Source: Duganella sp. 1224 (GTDB taxonomy: Bacteria; Pseudomonadota; Gammaproteobacteria; Burkholderiales; Burkholderiaceae_D). From it: DNA of 64,000 nt. The notes beneath the pieces are model-generated. The model saw only the letters and a program-made list of their open reading frames with translations. It had not been told where the DNA came from and searched no databases. Location of the stretch: contig NZ_JACBYS010000006.1 of assembly GCF_013408245.1 (NCBI RefSeq), positions 62,001 through 126,000 on the forward strand. The letters run 5' to 3'. Every line of letters starts with the position of its first letter. Position 1 is the stretch's first letter. The position numbers and the translations under genes were made by a program. This document shows, piece after piece, positions 44,489 to 53,424 of the stretch.

Positions 44489-44716
44489 AGCGTGCATCCT
44501 CGGTTATCGCGGCACCGTTGCCGCACGACCGCAGTATGGCGCGCGCGCCGGCACCGAAAAATCCCCGCACCGGCACATCAGTCTTGAATCCAATTCATCT
44601 AATAAATTACATTTGAGAACCGGATTCACAAATCTTTTGCCGGCCGCCGTATTTTTCGTTTGCGCACCAGGACCTAATCTTCGCCTCGTTCCCAACCAAC
44701 TCATGACGAGGCAAAC

Positions 44717-45505
44717 ATGCATCTGAACCTGGACAATAAAACCGCGCTGGTCAGCGCTTCCACCTCCGGCATCGGCTATGCCATCGCGGAGCGCCTGCTG
44801 CAGGAAGGCGCCACCGTCATCATCCACGGCCGCGGCGAGGCCACCGTGGCGCCGGCGGTGGCGGCGCTGGCCGACAAATATGGCGCCGCGCGTGTGCAAT
44901 CGCTGGTCGCCGATCTGAGCGTGCCCGGCACCGAACAGGAAGCGGCCGCCCGCTTCCCGCAGGTCGACATCCTGGTCAACAACATGGGCACCTACGCGCT
45001 GAAGGATTTCTTCAGCATGACCGACGCCGACTGGCAGGCCATGTTCGACACCAATGTCTGGAGTGGCGTGCGCCTGGCGCGCACCTACATGAAGGGCATG
45101 CTGGAACGCGGCCATGGCCGCGTGATCTTCATCTCCAGCGAAGTGGCGCTGACGCCGATGGCATCGATGGCCCACTACAGCGCCAGCAAGGCGACCCAGT
45201 TGTCCATTTCGCGCAGCCTGGCCGAGCTGACCAAGGGCACGGCGGTGACGGTCAACGCCGTGCTGCCGGGTCCCACCGAAACCGACAGCCTGAAGTCCTT
45301 CATCCAGTCGGTCAATCCTGGCCTGTCCTATGCCGAGGCGGAACGCAAGTTCATGGACGAGAACCGGCCATCGTCGCTGATCTACCGCCTGGCCAAGCCG
45401 GCGGAAGTGGCCAGCGTGGTCGGCTTCCTGGCCAGCGAGCACGCCGCCGTCATTAACGGCGCCGCCATTCGCGCGGAGGGCGGCACGGTGCCGACCATCG
45501 CCTGA
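44717..45505 (+). CDS. SDR-family oxidoreductase
   Basis: Short-chain dehydrogenase of 262 residues. The cofactor loop is TSGIGYA, followed by NNMG and the catalytic YSASK. The HGRGEA segment after beta2 suggests NADP preference. ATG with GAGG upstream. A LysR gene follows 43 bases later in the same direction. Substrate unknown. Confidence 0.9.
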   Translation: MHLNLDNKTALVSASTSGIGYAIAERLLQEGATVIIHGRGEATVAPAVAALADKYGAARVQSLVADLSVPGTEQEAAARFPQVDILVNNMGTYALKDFFSMTDADWQAMFDTNVWSGVRLARTYMKGMLERGHGRVIFISSEVALTPMASMAHYSASKATQLSISRSLAELTKGTAVTVNAVLPGPTETDSLKSFIQSVNPGLSYAEAERKFMDENRPSSLIYRLAKPAEVASVVGFLASEHAAVINGAAIRAEGGTVPTIA

Positions 45506-45548
45506 CGCGGTATGATCCTGTGGTTGAACTCAGCATGGGAGAGCAGGC

Positions 45549-46490
45549 TTGGATAATCGCAGCGGAGAGATGCAGGTGTTCGCCAGGGTCGTGGAAGCCG
45601 GGGGATTCTCCGCCGCCGCCGAACTGCTGAACATGACGCCGTCGGCGGTGAGCAAGCTGGTCTCCCGCACCGAGGCCCGCCTGGGCGTGCAGCTATTCAA
45701 GCGCTCGACCCGCAGCGTGACGCTGACTGCCGAGGGACGCGAGTTTTATGCCAACTGCGTCCGCATCCTGCAGGATATCGAAGACGCCGAACTCAGTGTG
45801 ACCCGTGGCGTCGGCCAGGTGCGCGGGCTGCTGCGCGTGAACGCGTCGCTGCCGTTCGGGCAGCACTATCTGGTGCCGCTGCTGAAGGAGTTCAAAGCGC
45901 TCTACCCCGAAATCCGTATCGACATCTCCCTGACCGACGCCAAGGTGGCGCTGCAGCGCGAGGAAGTCGACGTCGCCATCCGTATGGGGCCGCTGCACGA
46001 CGCGACCTTCCGCGCGCGCAAGCTGGGCAGCAGCAGGAAGGTGGTGGTGGCGGCGCCGTCCTACCTGGCCCTGCCCGGAAAGGCGGCGCCGCAGACGCCG
46101 GCGGACCTGGCGCACCACAACTGCCTGAACTTCAATTTCCGCCGCGCGCTGGACGAGTGGCCGTTTCTGGTCGACGGCCAAGTGCTGCATCTGGCGGTGG
46201 ACGGCGACGCCCAAGCCAACAATGGCGAAACGATGCGCCAGCTCACCTTGCAGGGCCTGGGCGTCAGCCGGCTGGGCATGTTCCATGTGTTCGACGACAT
46301 CCAGCGCGGCGACCTGGTCGAGCTGCTGCCGGACTACAACGCCGGCGACATCGAAGAGATCACGCTCATCTACCCGCATCAAAAGCACATTCCGCCGCGC
46401 GTGCGCGCGTTCATCGATTTTGCCGTCGCGCGGCTGTCGCCCATCCTGGCATTGAAGGGCGACGTTCGCCTGGCTGAAAACCGACGCTAG
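45549..46490 (+). CDS. LysR-family regulator
   Basis: Regulator of 313 residues (GFSAAAELLNMTPSAVSKLV is the DNA-recognition region). The start is TTG at 45549 behind GGAGAGCAGG; ATG 45570 is a less conserved alternative. It lies 43 bases downstream of the SDR gene on the same strand, so it may be coexpressed with it. Its 3' end overlaps the convergent acetyltransferase by 4 bases. Confidence 0.88.
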   Translation: MDNRSGEMQVFARVVEAGGFSAAAELLNMTPSAVSKLVSRTEARLGVQLFKRSTRSVTLTAEGREFYANCVRILQDIEDAELSVTRGVGQVRGLLRVNASLPFGQHYLVPLLKEFKALYPEIRIDISLTDAKVALQREEVDVAIRMGPLHDATFRARKLGSSRKVVVAAPSYLALPGKAAPQTPADLAHHNCLNFNFRRALDEWPFLVDGQVLHLAVDGDAQANNGETMRQLTLQGLGVSRLGMFHVFDDIQRGDLVELLPDYNAGDIEEITLIYPHQKHIPPRVRAFIDFAVARLSPILALKGDVRLAENRR

Positions 46491-47017
46491 CCGTCGACCG
46501 GCTGCGCCGGCGTGTCCAGCATCAGCTGGTAGAACGCCAGGTCCAGCCACTTGCCGAACTTGAAGCCGACCTGCGGCAGGGTGCCGACGTGCCGGAAGCC
46601 CAGGCCCTCATGCAGCTTGATGCTGCCTGCGTTGGCGGCGTCGATGCCGCCCATCATGGCGTGCAGGTCGGCGGCGCGGGCGGCGGCGATCAGTTCGTGC
46701 ATCAGCAGCTTGCCGATGCCCTTGCCGCGATGGTCCCGGTGGATGTACACCGAATGCTCCACCGTGTACTTGAACGCTGGGAAAGCGCGGAAGGTGCCGT
46801 AACTGCCGAAGCCGATCAGCACCCCATTGTCATCCTCGATGCCGATCACCGGAAAACCGCCATTGCGCTTGGTCTCGAACCAGGTCGCCATCACCTCCAG
46901 CGTGCGCGGCTTGTATTCGTACAGCGCGGTCGAGTTCAGGATGGCATCGTTGAAGATGTCCAGGATGGCGTTGGCGTGCCGCTCAAACGTGCATCGCACA
47001 ACAGTGTGCTTGCTCAT
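46487..47017 (-). CDS. GNAT N-acetyltransferase (phosphinothricin acetyltransferase-like)
   Basis: Protein of 176 residues of the Pat/YncA type: the N-terminal AILDIFNDAILNSTALYEYK, the acetyl-CoA loop RGKGIGKLLM (about 100), and GFRHVGTLPQVGFKFGKW at the end. Such enzymes acetylate phosphinothricin or methionine sulfone. ATG at 47017 within a short distance of a 25-residue leader frame. Confidence 0.88.
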   Translation of the reverse strand: MSKHTVVRCTFERHANAILDIFNDAILNSTALYEYKPRTLEVMATWFETKRNGGFPVIGIEDDNGVLIGFGSYGTFRAFPAFKYTVEHSVYIHRDHRGKGIGKLLMHELIAAARAADLHAMMGGIDAANAGSIKLHEGLGFRHVGTLPQVGFKFGKWLDLAFYQLMLDTPAQPVDG

Positions 47018-47086
47018 GAAATGCTCTCAAGGTGGAAGAATGCGTTCCACTATACTGGAAGCATCATCCAACATACAAGACAAACC

Positions 47087-47164
47087 TCAGCGCCGCTGCG
47101 CCATTTGCGACAGCAGCCGCGCCAGTTCACGCCGGAGGCAGCTCATCAAATCAGGATAGGACAT
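47087..47164 (-). CDS. 25-residue small open frame with strong ribosome site
   Basis: ATG at 47164, TGA at 47087, with TAGGAG 6 bases upstream. It encodes MSYPDLMSCLRRELARLLSQ followed by MAQRR, an amphipathic basic helix. It lies 69 bases upstream of the acetyltransferase on the same strand and divergent from a LysR gene. The ribosome binding site is better than that of most neighbours, so a small protein or leader peptide is plausible. Confidence 0.4.
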   Translation of the reverse strand: MSYPDLMSCLRRELARLLSQMAQRR

Positions 47165-47286
47165 AGTGATCTCCTACAAGAAAAACTTGCTCATGAATTT
47201 ACACGCCGTATGCTGTATATTCTGAGCTGACGACAAACCGTTATCAAACGAGTTATTTTCGTCTTTCACATTAGAAAATCTTATTC

Positions 47287-48189
47287 ATGACCAAACCTCT
47301 GCGCTCCCTGTCCGGGCTGCTGGATTTCGATTGCGCGGCGCGCTGGGGCAGCTTCAAGCTGGCCGCGCAGGAGCTGCACAAGACGCCGGCCGCCATCAGC
47401 CTGCAGGTCAAACAGCTGGAGGAGGCGCTGGGCTTCGAGCTGTTTGTGCGCCATCCGCGTCACATCGCGCTCACCGAGAAAGGCCAGGAACTGGCCGCCA
47501 CGGTGCGCCACATGCTGGGCGAACTGAATACCAAGGTGGCCGCGCTGCAGGGCGGCGACGAGGAAAAAATCCTGCGCATCTCGACCACCCATTCGCTGGC
47601 GATCAAGTGGCTGGTACCGCGCATCCCGCGCTTCACCATGCGCCATCCGGAGCTGGATATCCGCATCGACTCCAGCGACCAACTGGCCGACATGAACGAC
47701 GGCAGCACCGACATCGCCGTGCGTACCTACGACGTCATCCCCGGCGATCCCGACCTGCTGTTCCAGGACGAACTGGTGGCGGTCTACAGCCCGTCGCTGC
47801 TGGCGCCCGGCGACACCGAGATCACGCTGGACACGCTGCACCGCTACCCGCTGCTGCACGAGACCACCACCGATACCTGGATCCGCCTGCTGCGGCATAA
47901 CAATGCGCTCAACGGGCCTTATCATTTCGCGCGCAGCTACACCAACTTTGCGGTGATGGTGCAATCGGCGCTGGCCGGACAGGGCGTGGCGCTGGTATCG
48001 CACGCCATCGCCAACGAAGACCTGAGCAACGGCGCATTGAAGATGGTGCACTGCGCGCGCGCCGAGTACAAGCGCGGCTACCGCATCATCGTCGGCCGCG
48101 GCAAGCAGGGCATGAGCAAGATCACCCACTTTTGCGATTGGCTGCGCGAAGAGGCGGACGCCATGCGGAAAGGATTCGACCCATGTTAG
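47287..48189 (+). CDS. LysR-family regulator, GcvA-like
   Basis: Regulator of 300 residues with an N-terminal helix-turn-helix (GSFKLAAQELHKTPAAISLQ) and the GcvA-type effector domain (SIRTT-like ILRISTTHSLAIKW, MVQSALAGQGVALVS). ATG at 47287. The stop overlaps the start of the downstream solute-binding-like gene (ATGTTAG), so the two are cotranslated. Confidence 0.88.
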   Translation: MTKPLRSLSGLLDFDCAARWGSFKLAAQELHKTPAAISLQVKQLEEALGFELFVRHPRHIALTEKGQELAATVRHMLGELNTKVAALQGGDEEKILRISTTHSLAIKWLVPRIPRFTMRHPELDIRIDSSDQLADMNDGSTDIAVRTYDVIPGDPDLLFQDELVAVYSPSLLAPGDTEITLDTLHRYPLLHETTTDTWIRLLRHNNALNGPYHFARSYTNFAVMVQSALAGQGVALVSHAIANEDLSNGALKMVHCARAEYKRGYRIIVGRGKQGMSKITHFCDWLREEADAMRKGFDPC

Positions 48190-48893
48190 CCCGACTCGCG
48201 TTGGCCCTGCTGCTGACGGTAACGGCGTCGTCGCCCCACGCGGCCGACAAGACCCCGCTGCGCTACCTGCAAAAAGTGGACGGCATGCTGACGCCCGATC
48301 AGCAGCAAATCACCAAGTTCCAGGACCAGTTGGGCGCCGCGCTGGCGCGCCAGCTGAAACGCCCCTTGCAATACATCGAGCTGCCGCGCAGGCGGCTGAT
48401 GGCGGCGCTGGAAAACGGCGACGGCGACATCCTGTGCAGCTACCTGCCCGAATGGCTGCCCGGCGCGGTCGACTGGACGCGCGCCTTCATTCCGACCAGC
48501 GAAGTGGTGCTGTCGTCACCACGCGTGAAAGCGCCGGCGACGCTGACCGACCTGCGCGGCCAGCGCCTCGGCACGGTGCTGGGCTACCAGTATCCCGAAC
48601 TGGAAAAATTTCTCGGCAATGACTATGTGCGCGACGATGCGCCCACCAGCATGATGTCGGTTCGTAAATGGCTGGCGGGGCGTGTCGACTATCTGGTCAC
48701 GCAGCGCACCACGGTCAATCGCCAGCTCGCCGCGGGCGGTCTGCCGGACGGCTATCACATGCTGGTGGTTTACGAGGTGAAGGCCAAGTGCGCCGTCTCC
48801 CGCAAGAGCCAGATCACCGTCGAGGAAGTCAACGCGGCGATCAATGCCATGGAGAAGAGCGGCGAACTGGCCGGCATCCTGCGGCTGCGCTAG
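48183..48893 (+). CDS. Periplasmic solute-binding-like protein
   Basis: Secreted protein of 236 residues: signal peptide MLARLALALLLTVTASSPHA, then a type-3 extracellular solute-binding fold (GDGDILCSYLPEWL, LRGQRLGTVLGYQYPEL). No transporter permease or ATPase follows, so it may be a sensor or orphan. Coupled to the preceding LysR gene. Its stop overlaps the convergent GH3 gene by 4 bases. Confidence 0.8.
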   Translation: MLARLALALLLTVTASSPHAADKTPLRYLQKVDGMLTPDQQQITKFQDQLGAALARQLKRPLQYIELPRRRLMAALENGDGDILCSYLPEWLPGAVDWTRAFIPTSEVVLSSPRVKAPATLTDLRGQRLGTVLGYQYPELEKFLGNDYVRDDAPTSMMSVRKWLAGRVDYLVTQRTTVNRQLAAGGLPDGYHMLVVYEVKAKCAVSRKSQITVEEVNAAINAMEKSGELAGILRLR

Positions 48894-51106
48894 CGCAGCG
48901 TCAGCGTGCTTTCCAGGCGGATGTCGTCGGACGCGCTGCCGACCATCAGCTTGAAGTCGCCCGCTTCCGCGCCCCACGCCAGCTGGCTGTTATAGAAGGA
49001 CAGCGTGTCACGGTCGATGGTGAAGCTGATACGGCGCGTCTCGCCCGGTTTCAGATGCACCTTCTGGAAGCCCTTCAGCTCCTTCAGCGGCCGCACCACC
49101 GATGACACCATGTCGCGCAGGTAAAGCTGCACGATCTCCGTGCCTGCCATCTTGCCGCTGTTGGCCAGGTCGAAGGACAGCGTCACCTTGTCCTTGCCGC
49201 TCATGGCCGGGCTGCTCAACGTCAGGCCCGAGTACTTGAAGTCGGTATAGCTCAGGCCATGGCCGAACGCGTAGCGCGGCGTGTTGACGGAGTCGATGTA
49301 GGCCGATTTATAGACCACGTTCTTTTCATCCGTCACCGGACGGCCGGTGTTGTACTGCGCGTACGACAGCGGAATCTGGCCCACGCTGCGCGGGAAGGTG
49401 ATCGGCAGCTTGCCCGACGGGTTGTAGTCACCGAACAGCACATTGGCCACGGCGTTGCCGCCTTCGCTGCCGGGGAACCAGGCGTAGACGATGGCGTCGG
49501 CCTTGTCGGCGATGGCGTTGAACACCAGCGGACGGCCGGCCAGCACCACCACCACCACCGGCTTGCCGGTGGCCTTCAACGCGTTGAACAGCGCCTCCTG
49601 CTGGCCGGGCAGCGAAATGTCGGTACGCGACTTGGCCTCGCCGCTCATGTCCCACGTCTCGCCGACGGCCAGCACGATCACGTCCGACCGCGCGGCGGTG
49701 GCCACCGCCTCGGCAAAGCCCTCGCTGCTGGCGCAGCCAGGCGCGCAGGCCTGCGCATAGCTGATCTCCGCCTTGCCGGCGTGGCCGCGCATGCCCTCCA
49801 GGATGCTGACCACTTTGGCGCGCTCGCCCTGCACCACCCAGCCGCCCTCCAGATCGCGCTGCGCGTCGGCCAGCGGTCCAATCACCGCGATGCGCCGGGC
49901 ATCGCGCGACAGCGGCAACAGCTTGTTCTCGTTCTTCAGCAGCACGATGGACTTCTGCGCCACGTCCAGCGCGGCGGCGCGGTGCGAGGCGTCGCCCAGC
50001 ACCGCCTTCTCGCGCGCGGCGTCGGAATAACGGTACGGATCATCGAACAGGCCCAGTTCAAATTTCTTGGTCAGCACGCGGCGCACGGCATCGTCCAGCG
50101 TCGTCAACTTCACCTTTCCGGCTTTGACGGCGGCTTCCAGATGCTGGGTGTAGGCATAGCCCTCCATATCCATGTCGCTGCCGGCATTGATAGCCTTGAC
50201 GGCAGCGTCGGACAGATCGGCCGCATACCCGTGCGGCACCATCTCGCGCACCGAGCCCCAGTCGCTGACCACGAAGCCCTTGTACTTCCAGGCGCCCTTC
50301 AGGATATCGCGTTGCAGGAAACTGCTGCCGGTGGCCGGCACGCCGTTCAGCGTGTTGAAGGAGTTCATGAAGGTGGCGGCGCCGGCATCGGCGGCGGCCT
50401 TGAACGGCGGCAGGTACACCTCGTACAACTGCTGCAGGCTCATATCGACCGCGTTGTAGTCGCGGCCCGCAATCGCCGCGCCGTAGCCGGCGAAATGCTT
50501 GGCGGTGGCCATGACGGAATCGGTGGCACCCAGCTTCTTGCCCTGGAAGCCATGCACGCGGGCGGCGGCGATTTGCGAGCCGAGGTAAGTGTCCTCACCG
50601 GCGCCTTCCATCACGCGTCCCCAGCGCGGGTCGCGGGCGATGTCCACCATCGGCGCGAAGGTCCAGTGGATGCCGGCGGCGGCGGCCTCCTTCGCGGCGA
50701 CGTGGGCGGACAGCTCGATCGCGTCCAGGTCCCACGACGCGGCTTCGCCCAGCGGCACCGGGAACACGGTCTTGTAGCCGTGGATGACATCAAGGCTGAA
50801 CAGCAGCGGAATCTTCAGGCGCGATTGCAGCGCCAGCGCCTGGATCTCGCGCGTGTCGGCCACGCCGATCACGTTCAGCATCGAGCCGACCTTGCCGGCG
50901 CGGATGTCGGCCAGCTTGTCGGCGTAGTTGCTGCTGGTGGGACCGGTGAACTGGCGGCCGGACAGCTGATGCAGCTGGCCGACCTTCTCGGCCACCGTCA
51001 TCTGCTTCATCAGGTCGGCGACCTTGCGGTCGATTTGCGCGTCTTGCGCGTGGACGGAAAAGGCCAGGGCCGCGCTGACGGCGGCAGCGATGTAGTGTGT
51101 CTTCAT
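48890..51106 (-). CDS. Periplasmic GH3 beta-glycosidase (BglX-like)
   Basis: Glycoside hydrolase of 738 residues: signal peptide (AAAVSAALAFSVHA), GH3 N-terminal barrel with nucleophile Asp282 in KGFVVSDWGSV, GH3 C-terminal domain (about 380-600) and a fibronectin III-like end (HLKPGETRRISFTI). Hydrolyses terminal beta-glucosides or xylosides. The ATG at 51106 overlaps the GH2 stop (ATGA), so it is coupled to the GH2 gene; a longer frame inside that gene is rejected. It is the last gene of the leftward polysaccharide operon. Confidence 0.9.
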   Translation of the reverse strand: MKTHYIAAAVSAALAFSVHAQDAQIDRKVADLMKQMTVAEKVGQLHQLSGRQFTGPTSSNYADKLADIRAGKVGSMLNVIGVADTREIQALALQSRLKIPLLFSLDVIHGYKTVFPVPLGEAASWDLDAIELSAHVAAKEAAAAGIHWTFAPMVDIARDPRWGRVMEGAGEDTYLGSQIAAARVHGFQGKKLGATDSVMATAKHFAGYGAAIAGRDYNAVDMSLQQLYEVYLPPFKAAADAGAATFMNSFNTLNGVPATGSSFLQRDILKGAWKYKGFVVSDWGSVREMVPHGYAADLSDAAVKAINAGSDMDMEGYAYTQHLEAAVKAGKVKLTTLDDAVRRVLTKKFELGLFDDPYRYSDAAREKAVLGDASHRAAALDVAQKSIVLLKNENKLLPLSRDARRIAVIGPLADAQRDLEGGWVVQGERAKVVSILEGMRGHAGKAEISYAQACAPGCASSEGFAEAVATAARSDVIVLAVGETWDMSGEAKSRTDISLPGQQEALFNALKATGKPVVVVVLAGRPLVFNAIADKADAIVYAWFPGSEGGNAVANVLFGDYNPSGKLPITFPRSVGQIPLSYAQYNTGRPVTDEKNVVYKSAYIDSVNTPRYAFGHGLSYTDFKYSGLTLSSPAMSGKDKVTLSFDLANSGKMAGTEIVQLYLRDMVSSVVRPLKELKGFQKVHLKPGETRRISFTIDRDTLSFYNSQLAWGAEAGDFKLMVGSASDDIRLESTLTLR

Positions 51107-53013
51107 TTGTATTGTTGCTGCTTCTGGTCGTAGTAGGACTTGAGCGTGTAGAACGCCTGCTTCTTCTTGCCGGTTTCCGAAATCAGGCCCTTGCGGTTCC
51201 AGTAGTCCTGGAAGTAGGGATGCGGACGGCGTGGCGAACGGAAGTCCGTCAGCACCCACGGCGTCATGCCACGCAGGCCGGGAATCGCGTCCAGCAGCTT
51301 GAAGGTGTTCTTGTACAACTGGTCCTGGTACTCCTCGCTCCATTTGGTGTCGCTGTCCGCGTGGTAGCCGCCCAGCGCGTCGGCGCCGAACTCGGTCACC
51401 ACCACCGGCTTGTTGTAATTGACCTTGAAGGAGAACTTCAGCATCTCCTTGTTGTTGGACCAGTACCAGCCGGCGTACTGATTGAAGCTGGCCAGGTCGA
51501 TCTTCTCGGCCAGCGGGTCCTCCACCGTCACCACGTCGCCGCTGCGGTGCACTTCCAGCGCCGCGCCCACCAGGCGGGTGCGGTCCAGCGACCGCACGGT
51601 GTCGGCCAGCTTGCCCATGAACTGCGTGCGCACCGGGCTGACCGGCGTCTCGTTACCGATCGACCAGATAATGACGCTGGCGCGGTTCTTGTCGCGCACC
51701 ACCAGGTCGGTCAGCTGCTGCGCGGCGTTGGCGTAGACTTCCGGCTTGTCCCACGAGATGGTCCAGTACACCGGCACCTCGGCCCACACCAGCAGGCCCA
51801 TTTCGTCGGCCAGCTTGATCATCTCCTCGCTGTGCGGATAGTGCGCCAGGCGGACGTAGTTGCAGTTCATGTCCTTGGCCCATTGCAGCATCATGCGCAT
51901 GTCGCCCTCACCGCGCAGGCGGCCGGGGATCAGCGGATTTTCGTCATGCAGCGAGATCCCGCGCAGGAATACCGACTTCCCGTTCAGCAGAATATCGTGG
52001 CCGCGCGTTTCGATGGTGCGCAGGCCGATACGGTCGTTCAGCGTGTCGCCGGCGCCGGCGATGGTTACGTTGTACAGCTTCGGATCTTCCGGCGACCAGT
52101 AGCGCACCTTGTTCTTCGGCAGCGCGATGCTGACGGCGGCGCGGCCATTGGCGTCGGTGCGCACGGTGGTCTTGATGCCCAGTTCCGCGATGGCGATGAT
52201 GACGTCCTGCGCGCCAGCGCCGCCCTTTGCGCCGGCCAGTTGCACGTGGCCCTCGATGCGGCCCATATCGCCCTTGGCCAGCTGGATCTGGTAGTCCTCG
52301 ATGTAGGTGTCCGGCGTTTCGGCCAGCAGCACGTCGCGCGTGATGCCGCCATAGTTCCACCAGTCGGTGTTCACGGTCGGGATATCGTCCTGGTGGCGCG
52401 TGTTGTCGGCCTTGACCACCACCGTGTTCTCGCCCTTCAGCAGGCGGCCGGTCACCTCGAACTGGAACGGCGTGAAGCCGCCCTTGTGGCTGCCCAGCTT
52501 CTTGCCGTTCAGGTAGACGTGCGCCTCGTAGTTGACGGCGCCGAAGTAGAGGAAGTAGCGCTTGCCGGCTTGCGGCGCGGCGTTGAACTTCTGCCGCATC
52601 CACAGCGTGCCCTCGTAGAATTCCAGCTTGGCGTTCTGCGAGTTCCAGTCGCCCGGCACGGCCAGCGTTGGCGAGCTGTCGAAGTTGTATTCGACCGCGT
52701 CGTCCTTGTCGCGCGGCTTGCGGTCATCGTAGAAACCACCGGCGCCGCTGGCCGACTGGTCGAATGGCTGGCGGCGGTAGTTGTAGAAGCCCGTCTCGTA
52801 GGGATCGATGATGTAGTTCCAGCGGCCGTCCAGCAGCACGTGCTTGCGGCCGTAGATGTTCTGCAGCGTGGGCGGCTGCTTGGCCAGTTCGGGGCGCACA
52901 CCGCTGCCCTTGTTGGCTTGCGCCTGTCCCGGCGCCTGATCGTCCTGCGCGCCCGCGGCGAAGGTCACCGCAAGGCAGCTTGATAACAGCAGCAGCTTCC
53001 ACACTTTATGCAT
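51103..53013 (-). CDS. GH2 beta-glycosidase (glucuronidase/galactosidase type)
   Basis: Secreted enzyme of 636 residues. The signal peptide (about 1-22) leads to a jelly-roll sugar-binding domain (AVNYEAHVYLNGKKLGSHKG), an Ig-like domain, and a GH2 barrel with acid/base Glu455 in WSIGNETP and nucleophile Glu541 in VVTEFGADA. Motif NYVRLAHYPHSEEM is typical of GH2. Length is near that of beta-glucuronidases. In this uronate-related locus a beta-glucuronidase or beta-galactosidase role is likely. Third gene of the leftward operon. Confidence 0.88.
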   Translation of the reverse strand: MHKVWKLLLLSSCLAVTFAAGAQDDQAPGQAQANKGSGVRPELAKQPPTLQNIYGRKHVLLDGRWNYIIDPYETGFYNYRRQPFDQSASGAGGFYDDRKPRDKDDAVEYNFDSSPTLAVPGDWNSQNAKLEFYEGTLWMRQKFNAAPQAGKRYFLYFGAVNYEAHVYLNGKKLGSHKGGFTPFQFEVTGRLLKGENTVVVKADNTRHQDDIPTVNTDWWNYGGITRDVLLAETPDTYIEDYQIQLAKGDMGRIEGHVQLAGAKGGAGAQDVIIAIAELGIKTTVRTDANGRAAVSIALPKNKVRYWSPEDPKLYNVTIAGAGDTLNDRIGLRTIETRGHDILLNGKSVFLRGISLHDENPLIPGRLRGEGDMRMMLQWAKDMNCNYVRLAHYPHSEEMIKLADEMGLLVWAEVPVYWTISWDKPEVYANAAQQLTDLVVRDKNRASVIIWSIGNETPVSPVRTQFMGKLADTVRSLDRTRLVGAALEVHRSGDVVTVEDPLAEKIDLASFNQYAGWYWSNNKEMLKFSFKVNYNKPVVVTEFGADALGGYHADSDTKWSEEYQDQLYKNTFKLLDAIPGLRGMTPWVLTDFRSPRRPHPYFQDYWNRKGLISETGKKKQAFYTLKSYYDQKQQQYK

Positions 53014-53033
53014 TCATGTCTCCTGAAGTTTTT

Positions 53034-53414
53034 TTAGTTGGTGAATTTGCCTTCGTAGCCGGGCGGCGTGGCGTCGATGTGCAATGTGAGCCGCAGCGGC
53101 AGCTTGTCCATCACCGGCGCCAGGTAGGCGCGTGCCGCCTCCAGCAAGGTGTCGCCGATCTTCTGTACCAGCTCCGGGCCGCGGCCCGGCGTAATGCGCA
53201 GGTTCAGATAGACGAACGCCCTGCTTTGCTCCCCGTCCGCCACCGCATACCGCTCGGCCGGATAGGCCAGCACGCGCGTGCCGTACAACGGAAACACCAG
53301 CACGCCGGCGGCGTCCTGCAAGGTGACCAGCGTGTGCGATAGCGCCCTGCACATGTCGCCGATGTCAGTATGCGCATCCAGGTTGGCGGTGTACTCGATT
53401 TTCAGATGCGGCAT
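53034..53414 (-). CDS. 5-carboxymethyl-2-hydroxymuconate isomerase-like tautomerase
   Basis: Small cytoplasmic protein of 126 residues with the CHMI start MPHLKIEYTANLDAH. After removal of Met, Pro would be the catalytic base of the tautomerase superfamily. In other bacteria this family serves homoprotocatechuate breakdown (HpaF). Here it sits inside a glycoside-hydrolase operon, 20 bases before GH2 and 10 after the enzyme of unknown family. A role in handling keto-enol forms of uronate products is possible but unproven. Confidence 0.8.
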   Translation of the reverse strand: MPHLKIEYTANLDAHTDIGDMCRALSHTLVTLQDAAGVLVFPLYGTRVLAYPAERYAVADGEQSRAFVYLNLRITPGRGPELVQKIGDTLLEAARAYLAPVMDKLPLRLTLHIDATPPGYEGKFTN

Positions 53415-53424
53415 ACGCTTCCTT

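Noticed and set aside
49259..51133. A 624-residue plus-strand frame across GH3
   Set aside because: Antisense to a GH3 enzyme with all domains present.
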